Assembly (NCBI GenBank): GCA_900766325.1
Contig: CAAFVA010000074.1
Coordinates: 1 to 6,683 of the forward strand
Direction: 5' to 3'
DNA length: 6,683 nucleotides
Source of the DNA: Bacilli bacterium
GTDB taxonomy: Bacteria; Bacillota_I; Bacilli_A; RF39; UBA660
This document shows, piece after piece, positions 5,666-6,683 of the stretch. The notes below the pieces were generated by a model. The model had not been told where the DNA came from, searched no databases, and was given only the letters and a program-made list of their open reading frames with translations. Position numbers and translations under genes: made by a program. Positions within the stretch are counted from its first letter, which is position 1, and each line of letters starts with the position of its first letter.

Positions 5666-6201
5666 TATTCCACCTCATATTTATATACTTCCGCGTTTTT
5701 TACGTTAAATTTTAAAAAATCAGTATTACTATCATAACCAACAATTACATAATGAAGCGCCCTTATTAACGCACCATGGCTTACAACTAAAATCGTTTTA
5801 TCACCATATTTATTTTTAATCTTATCCAAAAACTTTTTAGCTCTTTCAAATAAGTCTTTTATGCTTTCAACCTTATGTTCATTAGAATTAAGTTCATAAT
5901 CCCAATATCCAATACTTTTATATAAATCATATGGTTTTTTCTCAAGATCTCCCATGAAACGTTCTAATAATAAATCATCTTCTATTATTTTACATTTATT
6001 ATAAGTAATTATTTCGGCAGTCTTTTTAGCTCGTTTTAATGGTGAAGAAAAACATATATCAAAATTAACATCTTTTAATTTTTCTTTAGCATCAAGAGCT
6101 TGCCTAATTCCAGTTTCGTTTAACGGCACATCGGTTAAACCTTGCATTACTCTTTGTTTATTCCAATCAGTCTGCCCGTGTCTTACCATATAAATAACCA
6201 T
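5665..6201 (-). CDS. Histidine phosphatase family protein (phosphoglycerate mutase-like)
   Basis: A 178-residue member of the branch-1 histidine phosphatase superfamily. The phosphohistidine motif VRHGQTDWN (residues 6-14, His8) lies at the N-terminus. SSPLKRAKKTA follows (Arg57), then an acidic residue in LLLERFMGDLE (Glu80), and the second His in VVSHGALIRAL (His142). This is the standard catalytic set. The length fits GpmB/CobC-type phosphatases rather than the 230-250-residue glycolytic mutase, so a broad phosphatase is more likely; the substrate cannot be assigned. A GTG at 6210 would add three residues, but it lies inside the ribosome site AAAGGTGAT; ATG 6201 has ideal spacing. It is the first gene of the operon with the unrecognised protein, CorA and the AI-2E-family protein, behind a good promoter at 6232-6260. 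Confidence 0.93.
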   Translation of the reverse strand: MVIYMVRHGQTDWNKQRVMQGLTDVPLNETGIRQALDAKEKLKDVNFDICFSSPLKRAKKTAEIITYNKCKIIEDDLLLERFMGDLEKKPYDLYKSIGYWDYELNSNEHKVESIKDLFERAKKFLDKIKNKYGDKTILVVSHGALIRALHYVIVGYDSNTDFLKFNVKNAEVYKYEVE

Positions 6202-6205
6202 ACTT

Positions 6206-6214
6206 ATCACCTTT
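6206..6214 (-). promoter_or_regulatory. Ribosome binding site fixing the histidine phosphatase start
   Basis: AAAGGTGAT is an excellent match to the 16S rRNA tail, spaced for ATG 6201. The possible GTG start at 6210 is part of this site and therefore unlikely. Confidence 0.75.
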
Positions 6215-6231
6215 AGTATTTTCTTATTTAT

Positions 6232-6260
6232 ATTATAACTCAGTATATATTTTTTTTCAA
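6232..6260 (-). promoter_or_regulatory. Promoter of the phosphatase/unknown/corA/AI-2E-family operon
   Basis: On the minus strand a -35 TTGAAA (6255-6260, five of six), a 17-base spacer and a perfect -10 TATAAT (6232-6237). The start of transcription would be near 6225, about 24 bases before ATG 6201. It lies between the terminator of the upstream Rpn-like gene and the first gene of the operon. Confidence 0.75.
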
Positions 6261-6345
6261 AAAAATAATAATGTAAAACTGGTTATTAAGTATTAAAGCA
6301 AACAATTATATAAATATAACTTTATGGACATTTTTTAAACATCAT

Positions 6346-6370
6346 AAAAAAATCAGAATTTACTCTGATT
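6346..6370 (-). terminator. Intrinsic terminator overlapping the end of the Rpn-like gene
   Basis: On the minus strand AATCAGA (6364-6370) pairs with TCTGATT (6351-6357), seven pairs plus a possible G-U, around a short loop. It is followed by T residues (the run is 6346-6352). The 5' arm lies in the last codons and the loop contains the stop codon. The same hairpin is followed by a T-rich stretch on the plus strand too, so it could work in both directions, but no plus-strand gene is present. Confidence 0.75.
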
Positions 6371-6683
6371 TTAATTTTTTAACTTCTTCTTTAGATAAAC
6401 CGGTTACTTCACTAATCGTTTTTATATCCATGTTCTTATTTAACATATTGATTGCAACAGCTTTTAAGCTTTCTTTTCTGCCTTCTTTTTTCCCTTCTTT
6501 AAGACCTTCAGCGAGTCCTTCGGCGTGGCCCTCAGCATGACCTTCCACAAGTCCTTCTGCATGGCCTTCTGCACGACCTTCCGCATGGCCTTCTGCATGC
6601 CCATCAGCCATTGCATACGCTCTTATTTGGTCTCTTATAAACGCTTCTTGTTCCTCTTTTAAATAGATTCCTTGCATTTCCTC
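6360..6683 (-). CDS. C-terminal part of an Rpn/PD-(D/E)XK nuclease family protein with a GHAEG repeat tail (partial)
   Basis: The open frame continues past the right edge: two codons (Glu-Glu) precede the ATG at 6677, so this is a C-terminal fragment of 107 residues, not a gene starting at 6677. It has a short helix (KEEQEAFIRDQIRAYAMAD), then about ten four-residue units of the form GxAEG/GxxEG (nucleotides 6480-6602), and a C-terminal helical motif AINMLNKNMDIKTISEVTGL ending in SKEEVKKL. This layout is known from the Rpn recombination-promoting nuclease or PDDEXK-family 'putative transposase' proteins of Firmicutes, where a helical EG-rich linker precedes a small LS-IEEI-TGLS-type motif. 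The nuclease domain itself would lie outside the window, so assignment rests on the tail alone. A terminator overlaps the stop codon. Confidence 0.7.
   Translation of the reverse strand, partial: EEMQGIYLKEEQEAFIRDQIRAYAMADGHAEGHAEGRAEGHAEGLVEGHAEGHAEGLAEGLKEGKKEGRKESLKAVAINMLNKNMDIKTISEVTGLSKEEVKKLKSE
6480..6602 (-). repeat. 12-bp in-frame tandem repeat (GHAEG units)
   Basis: About ten imperfect 12-base units coding for Gly-(His/Arg/Leu/Lys)-(Ala/Val/Lys)-Glu. The first seven or eight units are best conserved (GGCCATGCAGAA-like) and they decay toward Lys-rich units at the downstream end. The tract is clearly richer in GC than the surrounding DNA. Unit gain or loss would keep the reading frame. 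Confidence 0.85.

Noticed and set aside
6224..6238. A second PerR-box-like sequence over the -10 of the phosphatase operon
   Set aside because: One half matches TTATAAT but the other half agrees at only four of seven positions; in AT-rich DNA around a TATAAT this is expected by chance.
6300..6345. Short minus-strand frame in the gap between the Rpn-like gene and the phosphatase
   Set aside because: Only seven codons before a stop and no ribosome site; the gap is explained by the terminator and the promoter.
6480..6602. CRISPR array
   Set aside because: The repeat has a 12-base period without spacers and codes for a regular peptide in frame.
6360..6677. A complete 105-residue gene starting at ATG 6677
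   Set aside because: The frame stays open to the window edge (Glu-Glu before the Met), no ribosome site can be seen for that ATG, and the content matches the C-terminal tail of a larger family.

Overview
The window is AT-rich (roughly 30% GC by eye) and every gene I can support lies on the minus strand, so transcription runs from high to low coordinates. Shine-Dalgarno sites of the AAAGGAG type, Gram-positive-like protein families and a rubrerythrin/PerR pair point to a low-GC Bacillota, probably an anaerobic member of the Bacilli (Erysipelotrichales or RF39-like gut lineages are plausible, but this is inference). TGA serves as a stop for two genes and Trp is TGG in the genes seen, so this is not the Mycoplasma genetic code.

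Reading in the direction of transcription: (1) 6683-6360 is the C-terminal end of an Rpn/PD-(D/E)XK-type protein with a GC-rich 12-bp in-frame repeat, closed by an intrinsic terminator. (2) A good promoter (TTGAAA-17-TATAAT) starts a tight four-gene run: histidine phosphatase, an unrecognised 188-residue protein, a CorA-type divalent cation transporter, and an AI-2E-family (UPF0118) membrane protein. (3) A near-consensus promoter (TTGACA-17-TATACT), whose -35 lies in the last codons of the AI-2E-family gene, carries a perfect 23-bp palindrome with a PerR/Fur-box core and drives perR-rubrerythrin, an oxidative-stress unit that is probably autoregulated. (4) A terminator-like hairpin separates rubrerythrin from a second tight run: RluA-family pseudouridine synthase, a YusI/ArsC-Spx-fold protein and a glycerophosphodiester phosphodiesterase, which ends in another short terminator. 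(5) At the left edge is the start of an exported or membrane-anchored protein. Its promoter has an extended -10 and a spacer containing a run of seven G, a possible phase-variation switch.

The genes are mostly housekeeping or stress functions (peroxide defence, Mg2+ transport, RNA modification, lipid-headgroup turnover). I see no CRISPR array, tRNA, rRNA, insertion sequence or recognisable defence operon. The most interesting points are the G-tract promoter, the PerR-box dyad, the repeat-bearing Rpn tail and the unrecognised gene between the phosphatase and CorA.
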